A stretch of 64,000 nucleotides of DNA from Saccharicrinis sp963667815 (lineage in GTDB: Bacteria > Bacteroidota > Bacteroidia > Bacteroidales > Marinilabiliaceae): assembly GCA_963667815.1 (NCBI GenBank), contig OY764021.1; one strand, given 5' to 3'. Below the pieces are notes generated by a model. That model was not told the DNA's origin and did not search any database. It worked only from the letters and a program-made list of their open reading frames with translations. Below, piece by piece: positions 33,625 through 43,858 of this stretch; positions within the stretch are counted from its first letter, which is position 1; the number at the start of each line of letters is the position of its first letter. A program made the position numbers and the translations under genes.

Positions 33625-34293
33625 ATGGGAAAATATGAAAACGGAGCATTTGGAAGCTTCCACGGAAAAGTTGGTAATTTAGTAGGCAGTACCTGGAAAG
33701 GTATTAGTTATATGAAAGCAAAACCCAACACTGGCAACAGAAAAGCCTCGGTAAACCAAATTAAACAAAGAGCAAAATTTTTATTTGTTACTAATTTCAT
33801 TCAACCTTTATACCCCATTATTCAAGTGGGTTTTAGAAAACTGGATGATAAAAAAACACCTAAAAATGCTGCTATGTCTGAAATGATGAACTATGCCATT
33901 ACCGGTGAATATCCTGATTTTGGTATTAACTTCAGAAACCTGAAACTCGCAAAAGGTTGTTTGCCTGTTCCAAATAGTATAACTATTCAGCTCAATGAAA
34001 ACAGGGTATTGTTTAATTGGCTACCGGATACAGGTAATGAAGATGATATTGAAGAAGATGCTTTATCCAAAGAGCGTAGTGAAGATAATATTATGTTGGT
34101 AACCATAGCTTACGGCTATCCTCCAAGATACACCTTGAAGAAATACCGTCGTAAAGATCTATCCGGGGATGTTGGTTTACCTGATGCTCCTCCGGGAACA
34201 GAAGTTCATTGTTATATTGCGGCTACATCGGTAGGTAAAGATATGAATGTGAGTAATTCTGAATATGCAGGATCAGTGATTATTCCGGAATAA
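33625..34293 (+). CDS. DUF6266 family protein
   Basis: 222 residues. The N-terminus GSFHGKVGNLVGSTWKGISY is the hallmark of the DUF6266 family, common in Bacteroidota, with basic Arg/Lys-rich following helix (TGNRKASVNQIKQRAKF). The C-terminal half is beta-rich (ITIQLNENRVLFNWLP, TEVHCYIAATSVGKD). Function of the family is unknown; the layout (conserved N-terminal helical module, variable beta C-terminus) suggests a surface or particle protein but this is not established. Second gene of the operon. Confidence 0.75.
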   Translation: MGKYENGAFGSFHGKVGNLVGSTWKGISYMKAKPNTGNRKASVNQIKQRAKFLFVTNFIQPLYPIIQVGFRKLDDKKTPKNAAMSEMMNYAITGEYPDFGINFRNLKLAKGCLPVPNSITIQLNENRVLFNWLPDTGNEDDIEEDALSKERSEDNIMLVTIAYGYPPRYTLKKYRRKDLSGDVGLPDAPPGTEVHCYIAATSVGKDMNVSNSEYAGSVIIPE

Positions 34294-34315
34294 CACATCA
34301 AATTGATTTTATTAA

Positions 34316-34347
34316 GGTCGTTCTTTAACAGGAACGACCTTTTTTTA
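34316..34347 (+). terminator. Rho-independent terminator after the DUF6266 gene
   Basis: GGTCGTTC (34316-34323), a short loop, GAACGACC (34332-34339), then seven T residues. 22 bases after the stop codon. Confidence 0.9.
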
Positions 34348-34349
34348 TG

Positions 34350-34603
34350 GTACAAGCTGCATAGGTCTTGCTGCATAGCCCTTACAGACTATGCTAATGG
34401 ATATCGGACTTTCAGTCCTATGAAAAATTCTGATATTAATCTTCAACAATGATTTCAGGCATACTGCCTGTAATCTACTCACTTACAAATCTCAAGGGGC
34501 ATCGCCTCTTGTAAATATCTATTTATTAAGAAAATAGTCATCGATTACAACATATCTTACTCCTGTAAATGAATTTACGGGCTGAAAGCCCAACTCAGTT
34601 CAG
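34350..34603. repeat. Left outlier of the long-repeat array
   Basis: Contains CATAGCCCTTACAGACTATG, GGACTTTCAGTCCTATG and TACTCCTGTAAATGAATTTA, the same hairpin-forming words found in the units at 36.4-39.3 kb. The IS1182 element interrupts it. No gene. Confidence 0.6.
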
Positions 34604-36407
34604 GAGGGTGTCCAAAAACGACATCCTCTTTTTTTTATTTTTGTTTTTATATCAAGCATTATCCGTTAATAAATAAATCAACAGTATTTTTTTTACAAAA
34701 GAAAATATAAGAGCAGCAAAAACGCTTAATTACGAGCTTGTATATTAAAATATAGGCGTTTTTAAGGTTATTAGTATGTCTCTTAGTTAATTTGCTAATA
34801 TTTAAAGCAATTGCAATCAAACCAAATTCCAGGTTTACGCCATCTAAACCTTTAAGTAGAAATCTTTTAAAACCTTTGTTATTTTTAATTTGGCCAAATA
34901 CAGCTTCTGGTTCTATTGGTCTGTTACTTCGGTGTTTTAGACCTTTTTCACTGGTCAGCATTTCTCTGGCCTTTTGCTTGTGTTTTCTGAGATTATGATT
35001 GATTTCAATTGATCGATTTCCTTGCCCTTTAAAACAACGTGTTCTCATACTGCATTTTGAACAGTTTTTCGCGCTGTATTTTTTTATCTGACTTATATAA
35101 CCTGATGCATTAGTTTTTTCATATTCTGCAACTAGTTTCATGTGTTGTCCGGATGGGCAAACAAAATAATCTTCGTCTTGATTATAGTGTAAGTTCTCAA
35201 CCTTATGAGGATCTGTCTTAAAGGCTTTCTTCTGTTCTTTATGGAAATAGTTAAATTTCACATATCCATCGATTGACTCATTTTCTAGGAAATCATAATT
35301 TTCTTCACTTCCATAACCAGAGTCTGCTACAATTTCTTTTGATTGCTTGTTATATTTAGCTTCAAAACTATTAAGAAAACTAATAAATGTCCTCGTGTCT
35401 GTTGGGTTTTGATAGGGTGCAAAATTGGTTATAAATTGATTTTCTGTACTAATCTGTATATTGTATGCAGGTTTTAGTTGACCGTTTTTCATATGATCTT
35501 CTTTCATCCGCATAAATGTTGCTTCCTTATCTGTTTTTGAAGTGGAATTCCTGTTTGGTCCTATATCCTTAAGTTTATCCTCGTACTCCTGAAGTTTTGG
35601 AAGATGCTTGTTTTCTAATTCTTTAATTAACTTTTTAGTTGACTTTTCTGCTGATTTGTTTTGCTTATTTAATGCATCTATTTTAGCTTGTAAAACCTTT
35701 GAATCTACAACTTTTATGGATTCTTCATTTGGTTTATTGTCCTCCTGAATACCTTCCTCTATCTGAGAAAGAATATTTGTTATTTTTGCTTCAAGATTTG
35801 CTTTATAGCGTTCTACAGATTTGCGCATCACAAAGGTATACCGGTTGGCACAACTTTCAATTTTAGTGCCATCTATATATTGAACATCTAAACTTACATA
35901 TCCTAAATCTACCAGCATTATTACAACCTGTGTAAATAAATTATTGATATGGTTCTTTAATCGCTTGCTTCTGAAATCGTTGATACAACTATGCTTAGGG
36001 AACTGCTTCCCGGAAAGCCACATATAATGAAGGCTTTCTTTTAGTGCGGCCTCCATCTTTCTGCAGGAATAGATATTACTTAAGTAGCTGTAAAATAATA
36101 TTTTAATCATCATTCTAGGGTGATATCCACGACATCCTCCTTCTTTATAGCCTGAGGTAATAAAGGAAATATCTAATTGTTCAACTATTTTGTTAACCAT
36201 ACGAACAGGATGCTCATCTGGTATAAAGTCATCTAAACGAGAAGGAAAAAGTTCAGCCTGGCCTTGGTTGTAGTCTTTAAAGGTTATGTTTTTCATGCCT
36301 TAATATACTAATAATCAACACAATAACAAAATTAAAATAAGCATTATTTTATTGATTATCAATATTTTATAGCAAAAAAAAGAGGGAATCCATTTTTGGA
36401 CACCCTC
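34604..36407 (-). mobile_element. IS1182-family insertion sequence
   Basis: 1,804 bp bounded by imperfect inverted repeats beginning GAGGGTGTCCAAAAA, about 30 bases long, and an A/T-rich second part (CCTCTTTTTTTT / AAAAAAAAGAGGG). Carries one transposase gene. It sits in the long-repeat array, and its insertion point replaces a 19-bp hairpin present in sister repeats (see finding). No clear target duplication. Confidence 0.88.
34659..36296 (-). CDS. IS1182-family transposase (DDE)
   Basis: 545 residues. N-terminal DUF772 domain (about 15-130): LDDFIPDEHPVRMVNKIVEQ and CRGYHPRMMIKILFYSYLSN. DDE domain: first Asp in VQYIDGTKIES, second in IVADSGYGSEENY, Glu in RPIEPEAVFGQIKNN. A lysine-rich coiled-coil insert lies at about 165-245 and a Cys cluster SAKNCSKCSMRTRC near 405. 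All three catalytic acids are visible, so it looks active. The last about 40 residues, rich in Lys/Cys/Phe, extend close to the end of the element. Confidence 0.93.
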   Translation of the reverse strand: MKNITFKDYNQGQAELFPSRLDDFIPDEHPVRMVNKIVEQLDISFITSGYKEGGCRGYHPRMMIKILFYSYLSNIYSCRKMEAALKESLHYMWLSGKQFPKHSCINDFRSKRLKNHINNLFTQVVIMLVDLGYVSLDVQYIDGTKIESCANRYTFVMRKSVERYKANLEAKITNILSQIEEGIQEDNKPNEESIKVVDSKVLQAKIDALNKQNKSAEKSTKKLIKELENKHLPKLQEYEDKLKDIGPNRNSTSKTDKEATFMRMKEDHMKNGQLKPAYNIQISTENQFITNFAPYQNPTDTRTFISFLNSFEAKYNKQSKEIVADSGYGSEENYDFLENESIDGYVKFNYFHKEQKKAFKTDPHKVENLHYNQDEDYFVCPSGQHMKLVAEYEKTNASGYISQIKKYSAKNCSKCSMRTRCFKGQGNRSIEINHNLRKHKQKAREMLTSEKGLKHRSNRPIEPEAVFGQIKNNKGFKRFLLKGLDGVNLEFGLIAIALNISKLTKRHTNNLKNAYILIYKLVIKRFCCSYIFFCKKNTVDLFING

Positions 36408-39290
36408 TAATATTATTCATCATGTATATCGGCGTCCTGTAAGGACAGCTCAGTTTTTAGTTGCCCATTCAGGGCGCTATGATTATATGGTATATTACCC
36501 AATGCGCCACTTCGCTTGCATTGGGCTGAAATGATTTGACCTTTCAGGCCGTTATTTATATTTCAGAATTAAACTCTTTGGGTATAAAAATCTCTCTTAT
36601 AATTATTGGAATACCACACAGACATAGCCCTTATAGACTATGCTTGTAGATATCGGACTTTCAGCCCGATAAGTGTTATACAAAGATTAGCTGTATAACA
36701 TAAACTATTTAATTTCAACAAAGAAGACGCTAAGACACAGAGTGGTTAACGAACCATTTAGTTATTTATTATTGACTAAGGTACAAGATGCAATCTTACA
36801 CCAAATTTAGGATCTTTGAGTCTTGGGGCCTTAGTGGTTTTATTATAAATAAAAATATACGAATTATCCTTACTAACTATACTAATGAGTACCCGAGAAA
36901 CGAGGGGGAGGTGGTTTAAACTCTATTTCAATTATAGGATTGCTCTTACAGACTATACTAATAGATATCGAATTTTCAGAATACAATGGCTTAAGCAAAA
37001 AGGTAATAATATATAGGTTTATTCTTTTTGCATCGCCCCAAAAGAACCAAAAACGCTAGTTCAATTTATCCTTCTACCCACATCCTTGACGAATCTTTCC
37101 TTTCGCACATCCCAAAATCACCCGCATTCATCTGCGTCTCTCCATCACCGGCCCGGGCCAATTGAACCGGCCATCGCTCTTAATCCATATTTCTGGAGAA
37201 ATACATTTGTAATAAAAATAGTCATCGGTTACAACATATCATACTCCTGTAAATAAATTTACGGGCTGAAGGCCCAACTCAGTTCAGCCCCATGCATCGT
37301 CTGGGGTAATATTATTCATCATGTAAATCGGCGTCCTGTAAGGACAGCTCAGTTTTTAGTTGCCCATTCAGGGCGCTATGATTATATGGTATATTACCCA
37401 ATGCGCCACTTCGCTTGCATTGGGTTGAAATGATTTGACCTTTCAGGCCGTTATTTATATTTCAGAATTAAACTCTTTTGAAATAACTAAATTTTTTCTT
37501 GAGATTTGTTGTAATACCACAGGCATAGCCCTTACTGATTATACTACTGGATACCGGATTTTCAGAGTCCAACGGCTTGAGGAAAAAGGTAATGACATAT
37601 AGGTTTATTCTTTTTGCATCGCCCAAAAAGAACCAAAAACGCTAGTTCAATTTATCCTTCTACCCACATCCTTGACGAATCTTTTCTTTCGCACATCCCA
37701 TAATCACCCGCATTCATCTGCGTCTCTCTTTCACCGGCCCGGGCCAATTGAACAGGCCATCGCTCTTAATCCATATTTCAGGTGAAATACGTTTGTAATA
37801 AAAATAGTCATCGGTTACAACATATCTCACTCCTGTAAATAAATTTACGGGCTGTAGGCCCAACTCAGTTCAGCCCCAGGCATCGTCTGGGGTAATATTA
37901 ACCACTATGTAAATCATCGTCCTGTAAGGACAGCTCAGTTTTTAGTTGCCCATTCAGGGCGCTATGATTCTATGGTATATTACCCACTGCGTCACTTCGC
38001 TTGCATTGGGCTGAAATGATTTGACCTTTCAGGCTGTTATTAATATTTCAGAAATAAACTCTTTGGGTATAAAAATCTCTCTTATAATTATTGGAATACC
38101 ACACAGACATAGCCCTTATAGACTATGCTTGTAGATATCGGACTTTCAGAGTCCAACGGCTAGAGCAAAAAGATAATGATATATAGGTTTATTCTTTTTG
38201 CATCGCCCAAAAAGAACCAAAAACGCTAGTTCAATTTATCCTTCTACCCACATCCTTGATGAATCTTTCCTTTCACACATTCCATAATCACCCGCATTCG
38301 TCTGCGTCTCTCTTTCTCCGGCCCGGGCCAATTGAACAGGCCATCGCTCTTAATACATATTTCAGGAGAAATACATTTGTAATAAAAAATTTCTTCTCTT
38401 GAGAGAGATTGTAAACAATACCCTCAGGATGGAAGCCTGAAACAATATTTTAAGTATCAGACTTTCAGCCTGAATATTCATAATGCTAAGTTACTTGGGG
38501 CGATGCCCCAAGTTGTAATGCATGAGGCTTTCAGACTCTTGTAAATATCTATTTATTAAGAAAATAGTCATCGGTTACAACATATCTTACTCCTGTAAAT
38601 GAATTTACGGGCTGTAGGCCCAACTCAGTTCAGCCCCAGGCATCGTCTGGGGTAATATTATTCATCATATAAATCGGCGTCCTGTAAGGACAGCTCAGTT
38701 TTTAGTTGCCCATTCAGGGCGCTATGATTCTATGGTATATTACCCAATGCGTCACTTCGCTTGCATTGGGCTGAAATGATTTGACCTTTCAGGCCGTTAT
38801 TAATATTTCAGAAATAAACTCTTTGGGTATAAAAATCTCTCTTATAATTATTGGAATACCACACAGACATAGCCCTTATAGACTATGCTTGTAGATATCG
38901 GACTTTCAGCCCGATAAGTGTTATACAAAGATTAGCTGCATAACATAAACTATTTAATTTCAACAAAGAAGACGCTAAGACACAGAGTGGTTAACGAACC
39001 ATTTAGTTATTTATTATTGACTAAGGTACAAGATGCAATCTTACACCAAATTTAGGATCTTTGAGTCTTGGGGCCTTGGTGGTTTTATTATAAATAAAAA
39101 TATACGAATAATCCTTACTAACTATACTAATGAGTACCCGAGAAACGAGGGGGAGGTGGTTGTAAACTTTATTTCTATTATTTTTTTACATCAAACATAT
39201 CACATTACACATAGCCCTTACTGACTATGCTAACTGATTTCGGACTTTCAGTCCTATGAAAATTCTGATATAATCTACAAGCTCCTGACT
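36408..39290. repeat. Array of four long hairpin-rich repeat units
   Basis: Units start at 36408, 37307, 37893 and 38653 with TAATATTA..., each followed by GGACAGCTCAGTTTTTAG and many small palindromes (CATAG...CTATG, CCTGTAAAT/ATTTACGGG, CCCCAGGCATCGTCTGGGG). Units 1 and 4 share a further 200-base module (AGAAGACGCTAAGACACAGA) and units 1-3 are separated by a 290-base module with TTCTTTTTGCATCGCCC. ORFs here are not supported. Dispersed-repeat families of this type are common in the phylum; function unknown. Confidence 0.75.
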
Positions 39291-39398
39291 CCTAGCTCCC
39301 AACTCCCATCTATTTTACCATTTTTTAACTTTTTACCATTTGACTATTATATTCGATTTGAGTAAATTTAATATAATACTAACCAAAACCATATCATT

Positions 39399-40601
39399 AT
39401 GTTCGCTTTAATTCATACTATATCCGACAATATTATCATCAGAAAATCATTAAAATGGACTAACCTATCTGCTGATAAAGAAGAGACATTTGATTGTACA
39501 AATATTTACGTTCAAATGGAATCATTCATGAACAAAAATCTTAATAAACTAAGCTGTAATAAAACAAAACTCAATCTTATTGAAAAATGCCTGCGTAATC
39601 TATTATCTGTTAAAAACAGTCTGGATGAAACCCCCTGGTCCATTCCCTATCATGTAAATGAAAATGAGAGATTAATATTTTTGAAGGATCTTGACTTTTA
39701 TCTTATGATATCAGGTGTTTTACTAAAATCATGTGCTTTATTTAAAGGTTTTATACCAAAACATCATTGTGCACCAACAAGTGCCATACTACCATTTTTT
39801 GCTAGCAATAAAAAAAGAGTTCATCAGGCTATAGGTAATCTGCATAATAGTAAATGGGTGCAAACAGTTCAATTTTACATGCAAAACAGTTCATACCTAA
39901 AAGCATTAGAAGAACTGGAAATTCATTTAAAGAAACCTAATTACAACCAACAAGTCATTCAGTTGCAACAATTATTATTACAAACCTTTTCTGTATTGCC
40001 GGAAACGCAACTTGATGAATATTATAAAACAATTGCTGTAAAGGAACTAAACAAACAATTTAAATCACTAAATGCCATTCCCAAGCATATATCATCTGGA
40101 GAATGGAAAGCAATAAGATATATAATTACTGTTTTAATGCTATACAGTGACGATTTGGAACTTATTGCTTCAAGCTATTCTACTCTTAAAACTCATTTAA
40201 TTGAGCAACATGATTTTAACACTAAAACTGAAAAACAATTCTTCAAAAAGCAAATTTCACTCACTAATAAGCTAATTCATAAAAAGGTAAACATTAACTC
40301 ACAAACTATTAATTTATTTACTGAGATTTATGATGAACTAAACAATGCAAAAAGTTTGGCTAAATCGAAACCAGACCCTGAATCGTATATTGAATGGATA
40401 CATAACCCCAAAGTATTTGTAACCTATCTGCAATCGGCTATAGCTAATGGCTACATCACTTTAAAAGGAAATGCTGATATGAAACCCATCATTGAATTTA
40501 TATCAACTTTTGTTAAAGTTAAGAAACAAAACAATTCAGGGAATCTGTCGGTGGATTCACTACTCTCCTATTTTAAGAAAGCCAGTGCCGGGGAATTGTA
40601 G
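39399..40601 (+). CDS. Helical protein of unknown function, possibly RteC-like C-terminus
   Basis: 400 residues, nearly all helical, no signal peptide or membrane segment. The C-terminal region (about 325-395, SYIEWIHNPKVFVTYLQSAI and a short G-rich turn, then IIEFISTFVKVKK and SVDSLLSYFKKA) resembles the conserved end of RteC-type tetracycline-element regulators, but the first 320 residues are unlike them. No neighbour on the same strand within 290 bases. The start ATG is preceded by an A-rich region as usual in this phylum. Family uncertain. Confidence 0.55.
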   Translation: MFALIHTISDNIIIRKSLKWTNLSADKEETFDCTNIYVQMESFMNKNLNKLSCNKTKLNLIEKCLRNLLSVKNSLDETPWSIPYHVNENERLIFLKDLDFYLMISGVLLKSCALFKGFIPKHHCAPTSAILPFFASNKKRVHQAIGNLHNSKWVQTVQFYMQNSSYLKALEELEIHLKKPNYNQQVIQLQQLLLQTFSVLPETQLDEYYKTIAVKELNKQFKSLNAIPKHISSGEWKAIRYIITVLMLYSDDLELIASSYSTLKTHLIEQHDFNTKTEKQFFKKQISLTNKLIHKKVNINSQTINLFTEIYDELNNAKSLAKSKPDPESYIEWIHNPKVFVTYLQSAIANGYITLKGNADMKPIIEFISTFVKVKKQNNSGNLSVDSLLSYFKKASAGEL

Positions 40602-40618
40602 TAAAAAGGTATTAGAAG

Positions 40619-40712
40619 GCATAGGGCGTAGAGCGTAGGGTATAGGGTTTAGAGCGCAGGGAATAGAGCTTAGAGCTAAGGGCATAGGGCGTAGAGCTAT
40701 GGGCATAGAGTA
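40619..40712 (+). repeat. Short degenerate GGGCRTAGAGC-type tandem repeats
   Basis: CATAGGGCGTAGAGC occurs twice with degenerate copies of the same word between. Low-complexity intergenic DNA of the kind common between genes here; no ORF or family. Confidence 0.6.
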
Positions 40713-40835
40713 AAAGTTTGGTTATCATCTCCTATAAATACTATAAAATTTCATTAGTATGTCCAGGCATCCAGGCAAAAATGAAGTATAAACTCTTTCA
40801 CTCAGAATTTATTCAATTTAGTAAACAATTTTTGT

Positions 40836-40870
40836 AATATTGATCTGCAAAAAAACTACAAATCAATATT
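40836..40870 (+). promoter_or_regulatory. Perfect inverted repeat upstream of the DUF1593 gene
   Basis: AATATTGAT (40836-40844) and ATCAATATT (40862-40870), 24 bases upstream of the start codon. Could be a regulator operator or a 5' mRNA hairpin. Confidence 0.4.
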
Positions 40871-40893
40871 TTAAAATAAAATTGCTCTAAATC

Positions 40894-42309
40894 ATGAATA
40901 TATCACTACGCCTTTTCATCCTTATAGCTTTGTTTTCATGCAATATGAAGTTTTTTGCCCAATCAGAAAAACCTCGGGTAATTGTAACTACTGATGGTGA
41001 AGCTGATGACAGAGCAAGCATGGTTCGGTTTCTTTTAACTTGTAATGAGTTTGATGTAGAAGGAATCATTAACAGCAGTTCTCAATTTCACTGGGTTGGC
41101 GGACAAGGATGGAATGCTTTTCATCCGGTAGAATGGGTTAAAGAATACATAAATCTTTATGCTAAGGTATATGACAACCTTTTACTTCACGATGCGCATT
41201 ATCCATCGCCAGATTTTCTTTTGAGTAAATGGAAAGTTGGAAATATCAATGGAAATGATGAAGATGATATCCGAACAGAGGGAGCTGAGCTAATTGCCAA
41301 CGTTTTACTTAATAAAAACGACAAGCGTCAGGTATGGATACAGGCATGGGGTGGTTGCAATACTATTTCAAGAGCTCTAAAAATAATACAGGAAGAATAT
41401 CCGGAAAGAATGGAGGAAGTAGCCGGCAAGCTTCGTTTGTTTTTAATTTGGGAACAGGATAAAACCTATCAGCAATACATTCGCCCTAATTGGGAAAAGT
41501 ATAATTTTCCTATCGTAATTTCTGACCAGTTTGATTGTATGGCTTACATCTGGTCTAAAGTTTTGCCTGAAAATATTAAAAGTTATTTTGAAGCAGATTG
41601 GATGACTGAAAATATATTGAAAAATCACGGTGCATTGTGCGATGCATATGAAAATAATAAAGGAAAATTTAATGCCGAAGGCGACACACCCGCCTTTTTA
41701 AATAATATTACTACAGGATTAAGAAATATGGAAAACCCTGGTTATGGAGGTTGGGGAGGCAGATATGTTCGAGTGCGTAACAATGTTTGGATGGATCCCC
41801 TACCCGATTCAAGTTATACACGTCCTACAGGTCAATGGTGTTTTAGCAATAGCTGGTCAAAGGCAATGGAACATGAAACATCAGCAGAAAAAGTTGCCAT
41901 CCGCACCAATTATTTTAAACCTCTATGGCGTTGGCTACCAGATGTACAAAAGGACTTTGCGGCAAGAGCTGATTGGTGTATAAAAGAATATTCCGCTGCC
42001 AATCATCACCCTAAAGTGCATCTCAAAAAAAACAAATTAGATATAAATGCTAAACCCGGTTCTAAATTAAAATTGGATGCCTCCTCTTCTATGGATCCTG
42101 ATGGCGATAAATTAAGTTTTAAATGGTGGCAATATGAAGAAGCCGGTACAATAAATAAAATCATTGATGACTCTAATGCCTCAAAGATTGAATTTAGAAT
42201 ACCTAAAAGTGCCATTTCCGGATCTAAAATTCATTTAATATGTGAAGTTTCTGATAATGGTATTCCATCATTAACACGTTATAAAAGAATCATAATTACA
42301 GTGATATGA
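40894..42309 (+). CDS. DUF1593 nucleoside-hydrolase-like protein, secreted
   Basis: 471 residues. Signal peptide (1-22, ending FFAQ). DUF1593 core (about 27-370) starts PRVIVTTDGEADDRASMVRF, an Asp cluster like that of nucleoside hydrolases, followed by VEGIINSSSQFHW, then WGGCNTISRALK and RVRNNVWMDP. A C-terminal Ig/PKD-like domain (about 380-471) begins PGSKLKLDASSSMDPDGD. DUF1593 proteins are usual in polysaccharide loci but their activity is not well proven. Same strand as the GH43 gene and GH2 gene that follow. Confidence 0.82.
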   Translation: MNISLRLFILIALFSCNMKFFAQSEKPRVIVTTDGEADDRASMVRFLLTCNEFDVEGIINSSSQFHWVGGQGWNAFHPVEWVKEYINLYAKVYDNLLLHDAHYPSPDFLLSKWKVGNINGNDEDDIRTEGAELIANVLLNKNDKRQVWIQAWGGCNTISRALKIIQEEYPERMEEVAGKLRLFLIWEQDKTYQQYIRPNWEKYNFPIVISDQFDCMAYIWSKVLPENIKSYFEADWMTENILKNHGALCDAYENNKGKFNAEGDTPAFLNNITTGLRNMENPGYGGWGGRYVRVRNNVWMDPLPDSSYTRPTGQWCFSNSWSKAMEHETSAEKVAIRTNYFKPLWRWLPDVQKDFAARADWCIKEYSAANHHPKVHLKKNKLDINAKPGSKLKLDASSSMDPDGDKLSFKWWQYEEAGTINKIIDDSNASKIEFRIPKSAISGSKIHLICEVSDNGIPSLTRYKRIIITVI

Positions 42310-42503
42310 AAATATTTTCACCACCCTTCTCTTAAAAGAATAAGAAAGTAAAAAGAGATTCCTATTTATATTAATTTATAATGCACAATTGTAAAATGAT
42401 GAATTCACATTCTTTTTTGACCAATATTTACCCCTGAATAAATACCCTATTTTAATAGTTTTACAAGTGAAATTTAAAACGCATATAATAAATCAACTTT
42501 AAA

Positions 42504-43529
42504 ATGATAAACCTAAAGTCAAAATTTAATTCTGCTACTATTATTGTATTATTCGTAGCTATGTTGGGAGGAATTTTAAATACCAGTTGTAATAATACTC
42601 AGCAAAAACAAATGAGCTTAACTCCTATAGACTCTATTAAATTAAGTGACCCTTGTATTCTGGCCGATTCAATTAGTCAAACCTATTACATGACAGGTAC
42701 TGGTGGTAAATTATGGAAAAGTAAGGACTTAAAATTCTGGGACGGTCCGTATAATGTTACTGAAACAGATTCGAGCTCATGGATGGGACCTAATCCTATG
42801 ATTTGGGCTGCGGAATTGCATTACTATAAAAACAAATATTATTATTTCGCTACGTTTACTAACAGAGATGTAATTATTGATACTGTTGCGGGCAATAAAA
42901 TTGAACGAAGAGCGAGCCATATTTTAGTCTCCAACTCACCAGAAGGTCCTTATAAGCCGATGAATGATCCAACTTATCTTCCTGCTGACAAACCTACACT
43001 TGATGGAACATTTTGGATTGACACAGATAACAAACCCTATATGGTTTACTGTTATGAATGGTTACAAAATTTGAATGGTACTATTGAAAAAATTGAATTA
43101 AAACCAGACTTAAGTGGTTCTGTAGGTGTAAGTAAACTTATGTTTAAAGCCAGTGATTCACCTTGGAGCAGAGAAAAGGATAAAGATGGAAATGATGTGC
43201 CTAATAAGGTAACTGATGGACCATACCTATTTAAAACAGAAACGGGAAAACTTGGTATGATATGGACCAGTTGGATTTATGATGTATATACTCAGGGAGT
43301 AGCCTACTCTGAAAGTGGCACATTAGATGGTCCTTGGATTCAGGAAAAAGAACCGATTACGCCTTCTAATTTTGGACATGGCATGCTATTTAAAACCTTT
43401 GATGGAAAAACATTAATGTCAGTACACAGCCACAAGGATATTAACGGACATTACCACAGAGTGCCACATCTGTTTGAAATAGATCTAAGTGGAGATAAAC
43501 TTAAAATCATTAAACCTTACAATCCTTAA
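42504..43529 (+). CDS. Glycoside hydrolase family 43-like lipoprotein
   Basis: 341 residues. Lipoprotein signal with lipobox LNTSC (Cys29). Five-blade beta-propeller with base Asp in KLSDPCILAD (about residue 49), pKa-modulator Asp in LDGTFWIDTD, and a VTDGPYLF segment where the usual GH43 catalytic Glu would lie (Asp here). WAAELHYYKNKYYYF is also typical. Hydrolyses arabinose-, xylose- or galactose-linked side chains in most members. It sits between the DUF1593 and GH2 genes of the PUL. The Asp in place of Glu leaves activity open. Confidence 0.8.
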   Translation: MINLKSKFNSATIIVLFVAMLGGILNTSCNNTQQKQMSLTPIDSIKLSDPCILADSISQTYYMTGTGGKLWKSKDLKFWDGPYNVTETDSSSWMGPNPMIWAAELHYYKNKYYYFATFTNRDVIIDTVAGNKIERRASHILVSNSPEGPYKPMNDPTYLPADKPTLDGTFWIDTDNKPYMVYCYEWLQNLNGTIEKIELKPDLSGSVGVSKLMFKASDSPWSREKDKDGNDVPNKVTDGPYLFKTETGKLGMIWTSWIYDVYTQGVAYSESGTLDGPWIQEKEPITPSNFGHGMLFKTFDGKTLMSVHSHKDINGHYHRVPHLFEIDLSGDKLKIIKPYNP

Positions 43530-43560
43530 TCGTCACTATTAAAAATGATCAGATAAATAG

Positions 43561-43826
43561 CATCTGTCCTAAATAAAAAAAGTGATTCTCTCGAGCATAG
43601 GTTCGAAGTTGTCCTCAGGCAGTGAACCAAAAAACAAGGTTGGTTTAACGATTAAAAATCGTTTTTGTCTGAAAGCATTGAGTTTAAACAATTTCAGTCA
43701 AATAGCCGTATTTATTTTTGAGAGAAGTGAGTGCAACCTTGATCTTTTTTCCTTCCTTTTTTTTATCAATCTAAAAAAGTAAGTCGGATCTGGGTGAAAC
43801 GCCAGTTAATATATAATATTTGGGAC
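43561..43826 (+). repeat. Dispersed 266-bp repeat, copy B
   Basis: Full-length match to copy A at 13155, 30 kb away: CATCTGTCCTAA, AGTGATTCTC, CGAGCATAGG, and the final CGCCAGTTAATA and ATATTTGGGAC. It lies between the GH43 and GH2 genes. The reading frame it contains is not supported. Confidence 0.8.
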
Positions 43827-43858
43827 ATTCTAAAATCACATAAAAAATATATACTAAA

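Noticed and set aside
39033..39224. 63-aa ORF
   Set aside because: Lies inside the long-repeat array and is shared only with the sister unit, where it is broken.
36408..39290. CRISPR array
   Set aside because: Repeat units are hundreds of bases long and variably spaced; there are no short regular repeats with spacers and no cas genes.
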